Translations under genes and position numbers: made by a program
Notes under the pieces: generated by a model
The model's input: only the letters and a program-made list of their open reading frames with translations
What the model was told of the DNA's origin: nothing
Database searches by the model: none
Part shown: positions 16,233 through 25,682 of the stretch, in pieces
Layout of the letters: each line of letters starts with the position of its first letter
Position numbering within the stretch: the first letter of the stretch is position 1
Assembly (NCBI GenBank): GCA_963841715.1
Contig: CAWJDP010000001.1
Coordinates: 496,001-560,000 of the forward strand
Origin: DASPWW01 sp963841715
GTDB taxonomy: Bacteria > Actinomycetota > Thermoleophilia > Solirubrobacterales > 70-9
Length of the DNA stretch: 64,000 nt
Direction of reading: 5' to 3'

Positions 16233-17917
16233 CCACCGCTTCAGCCGAGACTCGATTCATCTTCGTAACCGGGGGAGTGGTCTCGGCTCTCGGCAAGGGG
16301 ATCGCCTCGGCGTCGATTGGCCGCCTCCTCGTCAGTCGCGGCCAACGGGTCCAGATCCAGAAGTTCGACCCCTATATCAACGTCGACCCCGGGACGATGA
16401 GCCCGTTCCAGCACGGCGAGGTCTTCGTCACCGAGGACGGCGCCGAGACCGACCTCGACCTCGGCCACTACGAGCGCTTCACGGACGAGAACACCTCGCG
16501 CGCCTCGAACGTCACCGCCGGCTCGGTCTACAACTCGGTGATCCGCCGCGAGCGCCGCGGGGACTATCTCGGCGCGACGGTGCAGGTGATCCCGCACATC
16601 ACCGACGAGATCAAGCACCGGATCCGGATCGTCGCCGAGTCGGCAACCGTCGACTTCGTGATCACCGAGATCGGCGGGACGGTCGGCGACATCGAGTCGC
16701 TGCCGTTCCTCGAGGCGATCCGCCAGCTCTACACCGACCTCGGGCCGAAGCGATGCATGTTCCTCCACCTCACGTTCGTCCCCTACGTCGGCCACGCCGG
16801 CGAGCTGAAGACCAAGCCCACGCAGCACTCCGTGAACGAGCTGCGGCGGATCGGGATCCAGCCGCACGCTCTGATCTGCCGCTCCGAGGGCGGGCTCGAG
16901 CGCGACATCCGCCGCAAGATCGCTCTGTTCGCCTCGCTGCCGGAGGAGGCCGTGATCTCGGCCCGCGACGTCGACAACACGTACAAGGTGCCGCTCGTGT
17001 TCCGCGCCGAGGGGATCGACGATCTGATCCTCGACCACTACGGCGTCAATGCCCCGGCGCCCGAGCTCCGTGACTGGGAGGAGCTGATTCGCCGCGCCGA
17101 CGCCTGCGAGGGGACGACGCGGATCGCGCTCGTCGGCAAGTACGTCCAGCTCGCCGACGCCTACAAGTCGGTGATCGAGGCCCTCACCCACGGCGGCTAC
17201 CACCACGGCACCAACGTCGAGGTCGAGCTCGTCGACTCCGAGGACTTCGACCCCGACCGCGTCGCCGAGTGGGCCGACGGGATCCTGATCCCGGGCGGGT
17301 TCGGCGAGCGCGGGATCGAGGGCAAGATCAGGGCGGCCCAGGTCGCGCGCGAGCGCGGAATCCCCTACCTGGGCATCTGCCTCGGGATGCAGATCGCGGT
17401 CGCCGAGTTCGCCCGCCACGTCGCCGGGATGGAGGGGGCGAACTCGACCGAGTTCGATCCCGAGACGCCGTTCCCCGTGATCGACCTGCTGCCCGAGCAG
17501 AAGGAGGTCTCGGACATGGGCGGGACGATGCGGCTCGGCGCCGACCCGGTGAAGCTCCACGACGGGACGCGAGCCCGCGAGATCTTCGGGGAGTCGGTGA
17601 TCTACAAGCGCCACCGCCACCGCTATGAGGTCAACAACATGCTCCGCCGGCGCCTCGAGGAGGAGGGGCTGGTGTGGGGCGGAACCTCGCCCGACGAGCG
17701 CCTCGTCGAGATGATCGAGCTCCCCGATCACCCGTTCTTCGTCGGCTCGCAATTCCACCCCGAGTTCAACTCCCGGCCGACGCGGCCGGAGCCGCTGTTC
17801 CGCGACTTCGTCGGCGCCGCGGCGAAGCGCGCCGCGGAGCGGTCGCCCGCCGAGCGATTCGCGCCCCAGCCGGAGCCCTCCGAGGAGAGCGCTCCGAGCG
17901 TCCGCCGCACGGCCTGA
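16229..17917 (+). CDS. pyrG: CTP synthase
   Basis: A 562-residue enzyme making CTP from UTP, ATP and glutamine. The N-terminal amidoligase domain shows FVTGGVVSALGKGIASAS and the EIGGTVGDIES segment. The C-terminal class I glutamine amidotransferase domain has the catalytic cysteine in YLGICLGMQ and the His-Glu pair in QFHPEF. Length is normal, with a short Pro/Glu/Ser tail of about 20 residues. It overlaps both neighbours (ATGA on each side). Without these stops the frame would run back to 15707, but the ATG at 16229 gives the canonical N-terminus. Confidence 0.97.
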   Translation: MTTASAETRFIFVTGGVVSALGKGIASASIGRLLVSRGQRVQIQKFDPYINVDPGTMSPFQHGEVFVTEDGAETDLDLGHYERFTDENTSRASNVTAGSVYNSVIRRERRGDYLGATVQVIPHITDEIKHRIRIVAESATVDFVITEIGGTVGDIESLPFLEAIRQLYTDLGPKRCMFLHLTFVPYVGHAGELKTKPTQHSVNELRRIGIQPHALICRSEGGLERDIRRKIALFASLPEEAVISARDVDNTYKVPLVFRAEGIDDLILDHYGVNAPAPELRDWEELIRRADACEGTTRIALVGKYVQLADAYKSVIEALTHGGYHHGTNVEVELVDSEDFDPDRVAEWADGILIPGGFGERGIEGKIRAAQVARERGIPYLGICLGMQIAVAEFARHVAGMEGANSTEFDPETPFPVIDLLPEQKEVSDMGGTMRLGADPVKLHDGTRAREIFGESVIYKRHRHRYEVNNMLRRRLEEEGLVWGGTSPDERLVEMIELPDHPFFVGSQFHPEFNSRPTRPEPLFRDFVGAAAKRAAERSPAERFAPQPEPSEESAPSVRRTA

Positions 17918-18318
17918 TGGCGGAGGGAGATCTGGAGGTCCTCCGGCGCGCGTTCGAGCGCTGGAACGCAGGCGACCACAGCATCGACTACGACACGATT
18001 GATCCCGACGTTGAGCTTTACTCCCCGCTCGCATCCACGCGCGGCGGTCCATATCGCGGACACGACGGATACATGCAGTGGCTCGCCGATATTGACGAGC
18101 AGTTCGACCGCTGGGAGCTTCGGGTGGAGGAGTGGATCGAGCTCGGGGACGATCGCGTTCTGGGGCTCGGAGTCATCCATGCGCGCGGGCGGGGTAGCGG
18201 CGCGGAGCTCGACCAGCCGGTTGGGTGGCTGTTCTCGCTCCGTGACGGCAAGCTGATCCGCTACGACGCGTTCTACGACCACGATGAGGCTCGACGCGCC
18301 GCCCGGCTTGGGAACTAG
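17917..18318 (+). CDS. SnoaL/NTF2-like protein
   Basis: A 133-residue cone-shaped alpha+beta protein of the SnoaL-like/NTF2 superfamily. The pattern LEVLRRAFERWNAGD..., DPDVELYSPL, GHDGYMQWLADID and LFSLRDGKLIRYDAF is typical. Members range from polyketide cyclases to ketosteroid isomerases and many stress proteins, so no reaction can be named. It starts on the last base of the pyrG stop codon (ATGA), so it is cotranscribed with pyrG. This gene and the methyltransferase after it interrupt the mycobacterial pyrG-NUDIX-xerD order. Confidence 0.8.
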   Translation: MAEGDLEVLRRAFERWNAGDHSIDYDTIDPDVELYSPLASTRGGPYRGHDGYMQWLADIDEQFDRWELRVEEWIELGDDRVLGLGVIHARGRGSGAELDQPVGWLFSLRDGKLIRYDAFYDHDEARRAARLGN

Positions 18319-18416
18319 CGCCTAGGGGCGTCCCTGGCCCTGACCGTCAAGTTTGCACGCCCCCCCGACGACACGGGCGTTCGGCGCCGAGCCTGAAGCT
18401 CGCCGCGATCCTGAGC

Positions 18417-18422
18417 TAGGAT
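18417..18422 (+). promoter_or_regulatory. Leaderless-type -10 box (TAGGAT)
   Basis: TAGGAT, then 7 nt, then the GTG at 18430 of the methyltransferase gene. No ribosome-binding site lies between. Confidence 0.45.
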
Positions 18423-18429
18423 CGCGCAG

Positions 18430-19275
18430 GTGACGATCGACCTCGAGCGATATCGGGACAGTTCGCTCGACTCCTGGGACCGGTTCTCCGGCAACTGGGA
18501 GCGCGAACGCGAATACGTGAGGTCCCGAACGGGCGGGCTCGGCGATCGGTTGATCGAGAGGCTCGACCCCCAGCGCGGAGACGCCGTGCTCGAGCTCGCC
18601 GCCGGCACCGGCGACGTCGGCTTCGCCGCCGCGGAGCGAATCGGGGATGACGGAAAGCTGATCTCGACCGACTTCGCCCCGGGGATGGTCGACGCTGCGC
18701 GCCGCGGCGGAGAGCGGGCCGGCCTCGGAAACGTCGAATACCGGGTTCTCGACGCCGAGCGCATGGATCTCGATGACTCGAGCGTCGACGGCGTGCTATG
18801 CCGCTTCGGCTACATGTTGATGGCGGATCCGGCCACCGCCCTGTCCGGGACTCGCCGGGTGCTTCGTGACGGCGGGCGGCTCTCGTTCGCGGTCTGGGCA
18901 ACGCCGGAGCGCAACCAGTGGGCGTCGATCCCGGGAATGACGCTGGTGGAGCTCGGGTACCTGCCGCCGCCCGATCCTGGTGCGCCGGGCATCTTCGCGA
19001 TGGGCGACCCTGACCGGATCCGCGAGCTGGTCACAGGCGCCGGATTCGGTGAGCCTGACATCGAGGAAGTCCCGATCCGCTGGGACTATGACGATGCCGG
19101 CGAGCACTGGGCGAAGACGCTCGCGTTCGCCGCGCCGATCGCGGACGCCTACAACGCGATCGACGAGGGGGAGCAGGAGCGGGTCCGCAGTGCCGTCATC
19201 AAGCGCACCGCCGAGCGGCTCGCCGCGGACGAGTCCGCCCTCGACGGCGTCGCGCTTGCGGTGCTCGCCGAGTAG
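18430..19275 (+). CDS. UbiE-like class I SAM-dependent methyltransferase
   Basis: A 281-residue methyltransferase. Motif I is LELAAGTGDVGFAAAERIG (about 54-72). Next come TDFAPGMVDAARRG, the acidic DAERMDLDDSSVDGVLCRFG and the post-II region FAVWATPERNQWASIPG typical of ubiquinone/menaquinone-type methyltransferases. The C-terminal 100 residues are helical and may bind the acceptor. The substrate is unknown. It has its own leaderless-type promoter and is not translationally coupled to the gene before it. Confidence 0.85.
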   Translation: MTIDLERYRDSSLDSWDRFSGNWEREREYVRSRTGGLGDRLIERLDPQRGDAVLELAAGTGDVGFAAAERIGDDGKLISTDFAPGMVDAARRGGERAGLGNVEYRVLDAERMDLDDSSVDGVLCRFGYMLMADPATALSGTRRVLRDGGRLSFAVWATPERNQWASIPGMTLVELGYLPPPDPGAPGIFAMGDPDRIRELVTGAGFGEPDIEEVPIRWDYDDAGEHWAKTLAFAAPIADAYNAIDEGEQERVRSAVIKRTAERLAADESALDGVALAVLAE

Positions 19276-19289
19276 CGCGCCCGGCCGAA

Positions 19290-19295
19290 TAGCCT
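19290..19295 (+). promoter_or_regulatory. Leaderless-type -10 box (TAGCCT)
   Basis: TAGCCT, then 7 nt (GTCGACC), then the GTG at 19303 of the M20 peptidase gene. Confidence 0.45.
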
Positions 19296-19302
19296 GTCGA
19301 CC

Positions 19303-20415
19303 GTGAACGAGCACAACCGCATGCTCGACCGCTTCGTGCGGCTGTGCGAGATCGCGAGCCCAACCGGGAGCGAGCGCGCGGTCGCCGACGACATCGCCGG
19401 CGAGCTGCGCGGGCTCGGCCTCGAGGTGAGCGAGGACGGCGCGGCGGAGCCCGCGCGGGCCGGCGCGGGAAACCTCATCGTTCGGATTCCGGGCGCGAAG
19501 CCGGGATGGGTGATGTTCGACGCTCACCTCGACACGGTTCCGCACGACGGCCCGATCACGGTGGACTTCGCGGACGGCGTGTACCGCAGTCGCGGGGACA
19601 CGATCCTCGGTGCCGACAACAAGGCCGCCGTCACCGTGCTGATGGAGATCGCAGCGCGACACGCGGACTCACCGCCGCCGGTCGGGATCGAGCTCGTGTT
19701 CACGGTCGCCGAGGAGGACGGCCTGCGCGGCGCCAAGGAGCTCGACGTCGGGGCGCTTCGCTCGCAGCTACGGGTTCGTCCTCGATCACGCGAGCCCGAT
19801 CGGCGACGTGATCGTCGCGGCACCGACGTACCAGCGGCTAGTTGCGGAGTTCGAGGGCCAGGAGGCGCATGCGGGCCTCCAGCCCGAGGCGGGACGGAAC
19901 GCGATCGCGGCCGCGGCGGCCGCGATCGCCGAGATGAAGCTGGGGCGCATCGACGATGAGACGACGGCGAATGTCGGCGTGATCGAAGGCGGAACGGCGA
20001 CTAACGTCGTCGCCGGTCGCTGCCGGGTGGAAGGCGAGGCGCGCAGCGTCGATCCGGACAAGGCGTCGGCGACGATCGCCGCGATGGTCGAGACGTGCAG
20101 CTGGGCGGCCGGCGAGCGCAAGTGCGACTCGACATCGACGTGGTCGAGTACTTCCGCGCGTACCGGAAGCCGAAGGGCTCTGCGGGCGTCGCCGTCGCGA
20201 GGGCGGCGCTGGAGCGGCGGAGCACGAGGTCGCGAGATCGCAACCGGAGGCGGCAGCGACGCTAACGCGCTGATCGCCGCCGGCTTCGACGCGGTCCTGC
20301 TCGCGAACGGGACCGAGCGAAACCACACGCCAGAGGAGTCGATCGCCGCGGCGTCGATAGTCGAGATGCTCGAGCGTCTGCGAGGCGATCGCTCGACGAG
20401 GGCGCCGCACGATGA
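19303..20415 (+). pseudogene. M20 family metallopeptidase (PepT/ArgE-like), frameshifted in this sequence
   Basis: Reading across three frames gives one complete M20 peptidase. It shows FDAHLDTVPHDGPI (metal site), GADNKAAVTVLMEI, FTVAEEDGLRGAKEL (catalytic Glu pair), DHASPIGDVIVAAPTYQRL, the dimerisation domain with GQEAHAGLQPEAGRNA, and ATGGGSDANALIAAGFDAV. Frame changes are needed near 19765, 20120, 20235 and at least once or twice after 20370; the stop TGA at 20413 overlaps the next ATG. Because all motifs survive, this looks like indel errors in the sequence rather than decay. It is the first of five damaged neighbours. Confidence 0.8.
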
Positions 20416-21470
20416 TGAAACTGCGCCGCGGCGTGGTTCGTCGCGTCGAGCCGCTTCGGTCGAGGTGGACGGGAGCGAGCGCCCGGCATGGGCCGACGCC
20501 GGCCTCGTCGGCGAGGTTGAGGCCGGGGACGAGGTCGTCGTCAACACCGAGGCGCTCGACCTCGAGCTCGGATCGGGCGGCTTCGACGTCGTTTGCGCCA
20601 ACCTGACGCGCGGGCTGGACGCGCCGGGGGGCGACGGCGCCACGTGATGAAGCTCAACTACACGCCGCTCCAGCATCCCGTCGAGACGATCGAGGCGCCG
20701 CGAGCCCGCCGCGGGGGGCGGTCCGCCCGTGCTTGTGCTCCCGCTCCACGGTCATCTCGCTCCGGCCGCGTGGGCGGCCGCCGAAGCGCGCGCCCGGACT
20801 GCGCGGTCGGATACGTCCAGACGATCGGCGGCGCACTGCCGGGGAGCCTGTCGCGCGACGTCGCGCGAGCTGCGCGACCGTGACCTGCTCGCCGGGCCAC
20901 GTCACCGCGGGCGCCGCGTACGGCGGCGAGCGCGAGGCGATCAGCGTCGTCGGAGCGCTCGACGCCGCGGCGCGAGCTCGGCTGGGACGCGGTCATCGCC
21001 GGGCCCGGCCCGGGGATCCTCGGCTCGGACACGCGTTACGGCCACGGCGGGATGGCCGCGCTCGACACCGCGCACGCCGCGCTCGCGCTCGGTCTGCCGA
21101 CGCTGGTCTCGCCGCGGCTCTCCGGCGCCGACCCGCGCCCGCGCCACCGCGGGCTCAGCCACCACACCGCGGCCGTTCTCGAGCTGCTGCTGGGCCGGTC
21201 CAGGTCCCGGTGCCGGAGGTGAGCGACGGGCGAGTGGCCGACCGGCGGGGCGGACGCCGGGGCGGAGCGAGGCCGCTCGACGAGCTCCGCGAGGCGTGCG
21301 CCGAGCGCCACGACATGCTCGTCCAGCCGGTCGACCTCGACGGCGTACGCGGCGAGCGGGCTGCCGGCGACGACGATGGGCCGCGACGCTCGCCGAGGAT
21401 CCGCTGTTCTTCGCCGCCGCGCTCGCCGCCGGGCGCGCGCTCGCGCGCCGCAGCGGGGAGTGGGTCGTGA
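20412..21470 (+). pseudogene. DUF3866 family protein, frameshifted in this sequence
   Basis: Joining pieces from all three frames reconstructs a DUF3866 protein of about 350 residues. Its parts include MMKLRRGVVRRVEPL, VGEVEAGDEVVVNTEALDL, VMKLNYTPLQHPVETIEA, VLVLPLHGHLAPAAW, GYVQTIGGALPGSLSRDVA, AGHVTAGAAYGGEREAISVV, AGPGPGILGSDTRYGHGG and LSHHTAAVLELLLG. At least six frame changes between about 20455 and 21400 are needed. The family has no known biochemical function. It lies in the expected place between the peptidase and NUDIX genes of this lineage, and its end overlaps the next GTG (GTGA at 21467). Confidence 0.75.
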
Positions 21471-22046
21471 GCGGCCTCGAGCGAATCTCGAGCCGAGGAT
21501 TGTCTACGAGGGCAAGGTCGCCGACGTCCGCATCGACGAGTTCCGCTACGCCGGACGGCGCGACCTCGAGCGCGAGATCGTCACCCATCCGGGTGCGGTC
21601 GCGGTCGTCGCCCACGACGACGACGCACCTCTACCTCGTGCGCCAGCCGCGCGAGGCCGTCGGCGAGCCGGCGCTGCTCGAGCTCCCGGCCGGGAAGCTC
21701 GACGTCGAGGGCGAGAGCCGCGCTTGAGTGCGCGCAGCGCGAGCTCGGCGAGGAGATCGGGAGGAGCGCCGCCGAGTGGCGGAGCTGAAGCGCTTCTACA
21801 CGAGCCCCGGGTTCGCCGAGGAGGAGGTGGCGGTGTTCGTCGCCACCGGCCTCGCGGATGTCGATGCACGAGCCCGACGCGGAGGAGCGGATCGAGATCG
21901 TGCCGTGGCCGCTCGCCGAGCTCGACGCGGCGATCGAGGAGTGCGCGGACTCGAAGTCGCTGATCGGGCTGCTGCTGTTCCGCGAGCTCCGCCGCGGTGA
22001 GCGCGAGGCTAGCACGCCGGCGGGTCGATGCGGCCGCGGGAGGTGA
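21467..22046 (+). pseudogene. NUDIX hydrolase (ADP-ribose pyrophosphatase type), frameshifted in this sequence
   Basis: The reconstructed protein reads VYEGKVADVRIDEFRY, REIVTHPGAVAVVAHDD, LYLVRQPREAVGEPALLELP, then the NUDIX box AGKLDVEGE...QRELGEEIG. It continues with LKRFYTSPGFAEEEVAVF and ERIEIVPWPLAELDAAIEE. At least four single-base frame changes are needed (near 21500, 21625, 21730-21775 and 21860). This corresponds to Rv1700, which hydrolyses ADP-ribose. Conserved residues are intact, so a sequencing or assembly cause is more likely than true loss. Confidence 0.75.
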
Positions 22047-22125
22047 AACGCGGACCCGTGGGGCGAAGTAACGCCGGTGTCATGGCAACCGCGACGGCGC
22101 CGACCGACAGCGCTTCGAGGCGCTC

Positions 22126-23031
22126 GTGCTCGACTTCCTCGCCCACCTCGAGTTCGAGCGCGGGCTGGCGCGCAACACGCTCGAGGCCTACCGTACCGAC
22201 CTGCTCCAGTTCGGAGCCTTCCTCGCAGGGCGCGGCAGGGACGCGACGGGCCGATGCGGCGACGCGCCGACGTCGGCCGACTTCCTCGCCGAGCTCGCGA
22301 CGGGGAACGGCGACGCGGCCGTGCTCGCGCGGCGACGATCAACCGCAAGGCGGCATGCCTGCGCTCGTTCTACCGCCACCTTCGCCGCGAGGAGCTCGAT
22401 CCACGAGGACCCGACGGCGACCCTCCGGCCCCCGGCGAGGGGGCGCAAGCTGCCCCAGGTTCTCAGCCACGCCGAGGTCAAGCGGCTGCTCGCGCAGCCG
22501 CGCGGCGCCGACCCGAGCGCGCTCCGCGACCGCGCCCTGCTCGAGGTCATGTACGGATGCGGGCTGCGCGCCTCCGAGGTCGTCGGGCTCGAGGTCGGCG
22601 ACGTCGACATCGAGCGCGGATTCGTGCGCCCGCACGGCAAGGGCTCGAAGGAGCGCATCGTCCCGCTCGGGGGCAAGGCGGCGGCGGCGATCCAGCGCTA
22701 CCTGCGCGTCGGGCAGGCCGAGGCTCGTCGGGCGCGCGCCCGGAGCCGAAGCTGTTCGTCAACCATCGCGGTGGCGGGCTCACGCGCCAGGGCCTGTACA
22801 AGATCATCGGCCGCCACGCGCAGCTCCGCGGGCCTGGACGGGAAGATGAGCCCGCACACGCTGCGCCATACGTTCGCGACGCACCTGCTTTCCGGGGGCT
22901 GCGACCTGCGCTCGGTCCAGGAGATGCTCGGCCACGCCGACGTCGCGACGACGCAGCTGTACACGCATCTCTCCGGCGAGGAGATCAAGGAGGTGTACTT
23001 CCGGGCGCACCCGCGGGCCGTCGCAAAGTAG
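22126..23031 (+). CDS. xerD: Site-specific tyrosine recombinase XerD, frame-damaged
   Basis: XerD resolves chromosome dimers at dif with XerC and FtsK. One frame stays open for 301 residues and holds the catalytic tyrosine-recombinase residues: Arg in GCGLRASEV, Lys in HGKGSKERIVPL, HTLRHTFATHLL, and LGHADVATTQLYTH with the nucleophile Tyr. Two internal stretches are out of frame. TINRKAACLRSFYRHLRREEL is encoded in another frame near 22330-22400, and KLFVNHRGGGLTRQGLYKIIG near 22750-22820, so paired compensating indels are present. The true start is probably the ATG at 22082, one frame off, giving MATATAP then DRQRFEALVLDF. Confidence 0.8.
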   Translation: MLDFLAHLEFERGLARNTLEAYRTDLLQFGAFLAGRGRDATGRCGDAPTSADFLAELATGNGDAAVLARRRSTARRHACARSTATFAARSSIHEDPTATLRPPARGRKLPQVLSHAEVKRLLAQPRGADPSALRDRALLEVMYGCGLRASEVVGLEVGDVDIERGFVRPHGKGSKERIVPLGGKAAAAIQRYLRVGQAEARRARARSRSCSSTIAVAGSRARACTRSSAATRSSAGLDGKMSPHTLRHTFATHLLSGGCDLRSVQEMLGHADVATTQLYTHLSGEEIKEVYFRAHPRAVAK

Positions 23032-23052
23032 CTCGCTTGGTACAACCGCTAA

Positions 23053-23924
23053 GTGCCCGAGCTTCCCGAGGTTGAGACGATCCGCCGCCAGCTCGAGCCC
23101 GAGCTCCTCGGGCGGGAGATCCGCTCGCTCGAGGTCATCGACGAGCGCTGGACGCGGCCCGAGCCCCCGGGCGAGGTCGAGGCGGCGTGCGAGGGACGCC
23201 GCATCGAGGCGATCGGGCGGCGCGGCAAGTACCTGCTGATGGGGCTCGACGACGGGCTCTGGCTCGTCATGCACCTGCGGATGACCGGCAATCTCGTGCT
23301 CATGGAGGCGGGGGCCGGAGGGAGCCGCGGTTCCTGCGCGCGCGGTTCAGGCTCGACGACGGCCGCGAGCTCCTGTTCACCGACGCGCGCCGGTTCGGGA
23401 CCGCGATCGTGCTCGAGGACGACGAGCTCGACGCTTACCTCGACCCCCGGGCCGGGATCGAACCGCTGACCGACGCGCTGAGCGCGGAGGCAATCGGGCG
23501 CCTCGCCGAGGGGCGCCGCGCGCCGCTGAAGTCGTTCCTGCTCGGCCAGTCGGGGGTCGCCGGGGTCGGGAACATCTACGCGGACGAGGCCCTGTGGCGC
23601 GCCGAGCTCCATCCGCTCTCGCCGGCGGGCTCGATGCGCCCCGAGCACTGGGAGGCGCTGCGCGCGGGGATCGTCGCCGCGCTCGAGGCGGGGCTGTCGA
23701 ACGGCGGCGCGTCGATCGACGACTACCGCGACGCACGTGGCGAACGCGGGACGATGCAGGACGAGTTCCTCGTCCACGCGCGCGAGGGGGAGGCGTGCTC
23801 CCGCTGCGGGACCGAGATCCGCAAGGTCGTCATCGGCGGGCGCTCGTCCTGCTTCTGTCCCGGCTGCCAGAAGCGGCTTCGCCGGCGTCCGCGGCGGCGA
23901 AGGACGGCTGGGAGCCGGGCGTGA
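23053..23924 (+). pseudogene. mutM: Formamidopyrimidine-DNA glycosylase, one frameshift
   Basis: MutM/Fpg excises 8-oxoguanine. The N-terminal part has PELPEVETIRRQLEP (catalytic Pro, Glu) and GRRGKYLLMGLDDGLWLVMHLRMTG, ending its frame near 23310. The rest continues in a second frame from EPRFLRARFRLDDG through DARRFGT and GVAGVGNIYADEALWRA to the four-cysteine zinc finger starting CSRCGTEI. A single one-base change restores a normal protein of about 290 residues. The GTG at 23053 follows a TACAAC box by 6 nt. The 3' end overlaps the P1 peptidase start (GTGA). Confidence 0.85.
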
Positions 23925-24850
23925 GCGAGCCGCTGCCGCCGCCCCGCGGGTTCTCGATCGGCCACTGGACCGATGCCGAGGGCGTCACCGGGTGCACGGT
24001 GGTGATCGCACCGGGCGGGAGCCGGGGCGGCGTCGACGTGCGCGGCGGTGGCCCGGCGACGCGCGAGACCGACGTGATCGGCCCGCTCGCGGGGACGACC
24101 CAGCTGACCGCGGTGATGCTCGCGGGCGGGAGCGCGTTCGGGCTCGCCGCCGCCGACGGCGCGGTGCGATGGCTCGAGCAGCACGAGATCGGCTACCCGA
24201 CCCCCGGCGGGCTGGTGCCGCTGGTGCCCGCGGCGAGCATCTACGACCTCGCGGTCGGCGACTCGCGCGCGCGGCCGGGTGCGGAGGAGGGCTACACGGC
24301 GTGCGAGGCGGCGGCGCCAGGCGTTCCCGAGCGCGGGCGCGTCGGGGCGGGTACCGGCGCCGCGGTCGGGAAGATCCTCGGCCGCGACCGTTCGGTCCCG
24401 ACCGGCGTCGGCTACGCCGCGGCGCGGAGCGGAAGGGGGGAGACGGTCGCCGCGATCGCGGTCGTGAACGCGTTCGGGGACGTTATTGGAGCGGACGGCG
24501 GGATCCTCGCCGGGCCGCGCGGGGTCGGTGGCGAGCGGCCGTCGACCGCGAACGTGATCGCCGAGATGGAGCAGCCGCCGGCGTGGGCCGGCTTCGCGGA
24601 GCGCAACACGACGCTCGTCTGCGTGATGACCGACGCCGGGCTCGACAAGCCGACCTGCACACGGGTCGCGCGGATGGCGAGCGGCGGCGTGGCGCGCGCG
24701 GTCGACCCGGTGTTCTCGGACGTCGACGGCGACGTCGCCTTCTGCATCGCCTCGGGAGAGCCGGTCGCGGACCGGTTCGGCTCGATCGTGATCGGAACGA
24801 TCGCCGCGACCGTCACCGCGGCGGCGATCCGCGACGCCACCCTCAGCTGA
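23921..24850 (+). CDS. P1 family peptidase (DmpA/S58-like)
   Basis: A 309-residue protein of the DmpA/P1 aminopeptidase family, N-terminal nucleophile hydrolases that self-cleave. Recognisable are FSIGHWTDAEGVTGCTVV at the N-terminus, VDVRGGGPATRETD, VMLAGGSAFGLAAADG, GRVGAGTGAAVGK and the NTTLVCVMTDAGLDK segment that follows the usual processing site. The substrate in this lineage is unknown. The GTG start overlaps the mutM stop. This gene is intact, so the damaged patch ends before it. Confidence 0.88.
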   Translation: MSEPLPPPRGFSIGHWTDAEGVTGCTVVIAPGGSRGGVDVRGGGPATRETDVIGPLAGTTQLTAVMLAGGSAFGLAAADGAVRWLEQHEIGYPTPGGLVPLVPAASIYDLAVGDSRARPGAEEGYTACEAAAPGVPERGRVGAGTGAAVGKILGRDRSVPTGVGYAAARSGRGETVAAIAVVNAFGDVIGADGGILAGPRGVGGERPSTANVIAEMEQPPAWAGFAERNTTLVCVMTDAGLDKPTCTRVARMASGGVARAVDPVFSDVDGDVAFCIASGEPVADRFGSIVIGTIAATVTAAAIRDATLS

Positions 24851-24866
24851 CCCGCTCGCGCGCGAA

Positions 24867-24884
24867 CGCGAAGCGGAGCACGCG
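24867..24884 (+). repeat. REP-like 18-mer, copy B, inside a perfect 9-bp stem
   Basis: CGCGAAGCGGAGCACGCG lies in a hairpin formed by CCGCTCGCG (24852-24860) and CGCGAGCGG (24881-24889), both perfect. It is between the P1 peptidase and recO. Confidence 0.7.
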
Positions 24885-24955
24885 AGCGGAATTGATGTCA
24901 TCGCCCGCCGCGGCCGTTGTTCGTCCGTCCGGGCGATGAAGCAGGCTCATATGTC

Positions 24956-25669
24956 GTGCCCGGGACATTCAAGACCGAAGCCATCGTGCTGCGGAGCATC
25001 CGCTTCGGCGAGGCCGACCGCGTGCTGCATCTGTACACGGCGACGCGGGGGCGGGTCGGGGCGATCGCGAAGGGATCGCGGCGGCCGCGGTCGCGGTTCG
25101 GCGGGCGGCTGGAGCCGTTCTTCCGCCTCGACCTGATCCTCCACGAGGGCCGCGGCGAGCTCGCGACGGTGACCTCGGCGTCGACCGTCGAGGGGCACCC
25201 GCGCCTGCGCGCGAGCGGGCCCGGGCTGATGGCGGCGGCGCGGGCGTGCGACGCGGTCCTGCGGCTGCTCGACTCGGCGGAGGCGAACGACCCCGCCTAC
25301 AACCTGCTCTGCCGCTACCTCGCGCTGCTCGACCGCGAGCAGGGGGCGGGGGAGAGCGTCGCGCTCGCGTTCCGGCTCAAGCTCGCGCTCGCGGCAGGCT
25401 TCGCGCCCGAGCTCGCGTCGTGCGCGCGCTGCGGCGAGTCGGACGATCTGGTCGGGTTCTCCGGGGACGCGGGCGGCGTCGTCTGCGCCGCGTGCGAGCA
25501 GGGCTCGTTCCCGCTCACCGGGGAGGCGCACAGGTTCATGGTCGAGGCGCTCGGCAGCCCGCTCGCGGACGCGCCGCCGACGGGCGAGCGCGAGCTGCGC
25601 CAGGCCGACAGGGCGGTCACGGAGACGCTCGAGCACCATGCGCACGTGCGCCTGCGCCCGGCGGCGTAG
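24956..25669 (+). CDS. recO: DNA repair protein RecO
   Basis: A 237-residue protein of the RecFOR pathway that helps load RecA on gapped DNA. The N-terminal OB fold reads FKTEAIVLRSIRFGEADRVL and continues GAIAKGSRRPRSRFGGRLEP. The C-terminal part has the zinc-binding CARCG...CAAC pattern (SCARCGESDD, VVCAACEQG) and the LTGEAHRFM segment. The GTG at 24956 gives the canonical N-terminus. A longer form from a TTG at 24917 would add 13 residues with no support. Confidence 0.92.
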   Translation: MPGTFKTEAIVLRSIRFGEADRVLHLYTATRGRVGAIAKGSRRPRSRFGGRLEPFFRLDLILHEGRGELATVTSASTVEGHPRLRASGPGLMAAARACDAVLRLLDSAEANDPAYNLLCRYLALLDREQGAGESVALAFRLKLALAAGFAPELASCARCGESDDLVGFSGDAGGVVCAACEQGSFPLTGEAHRFMVEALGSPLADAPPTGERELRQADRAVTETLEHHAHVRLRPAA

Positions 25670-25682
25670 GTCGGGCGGGCCG

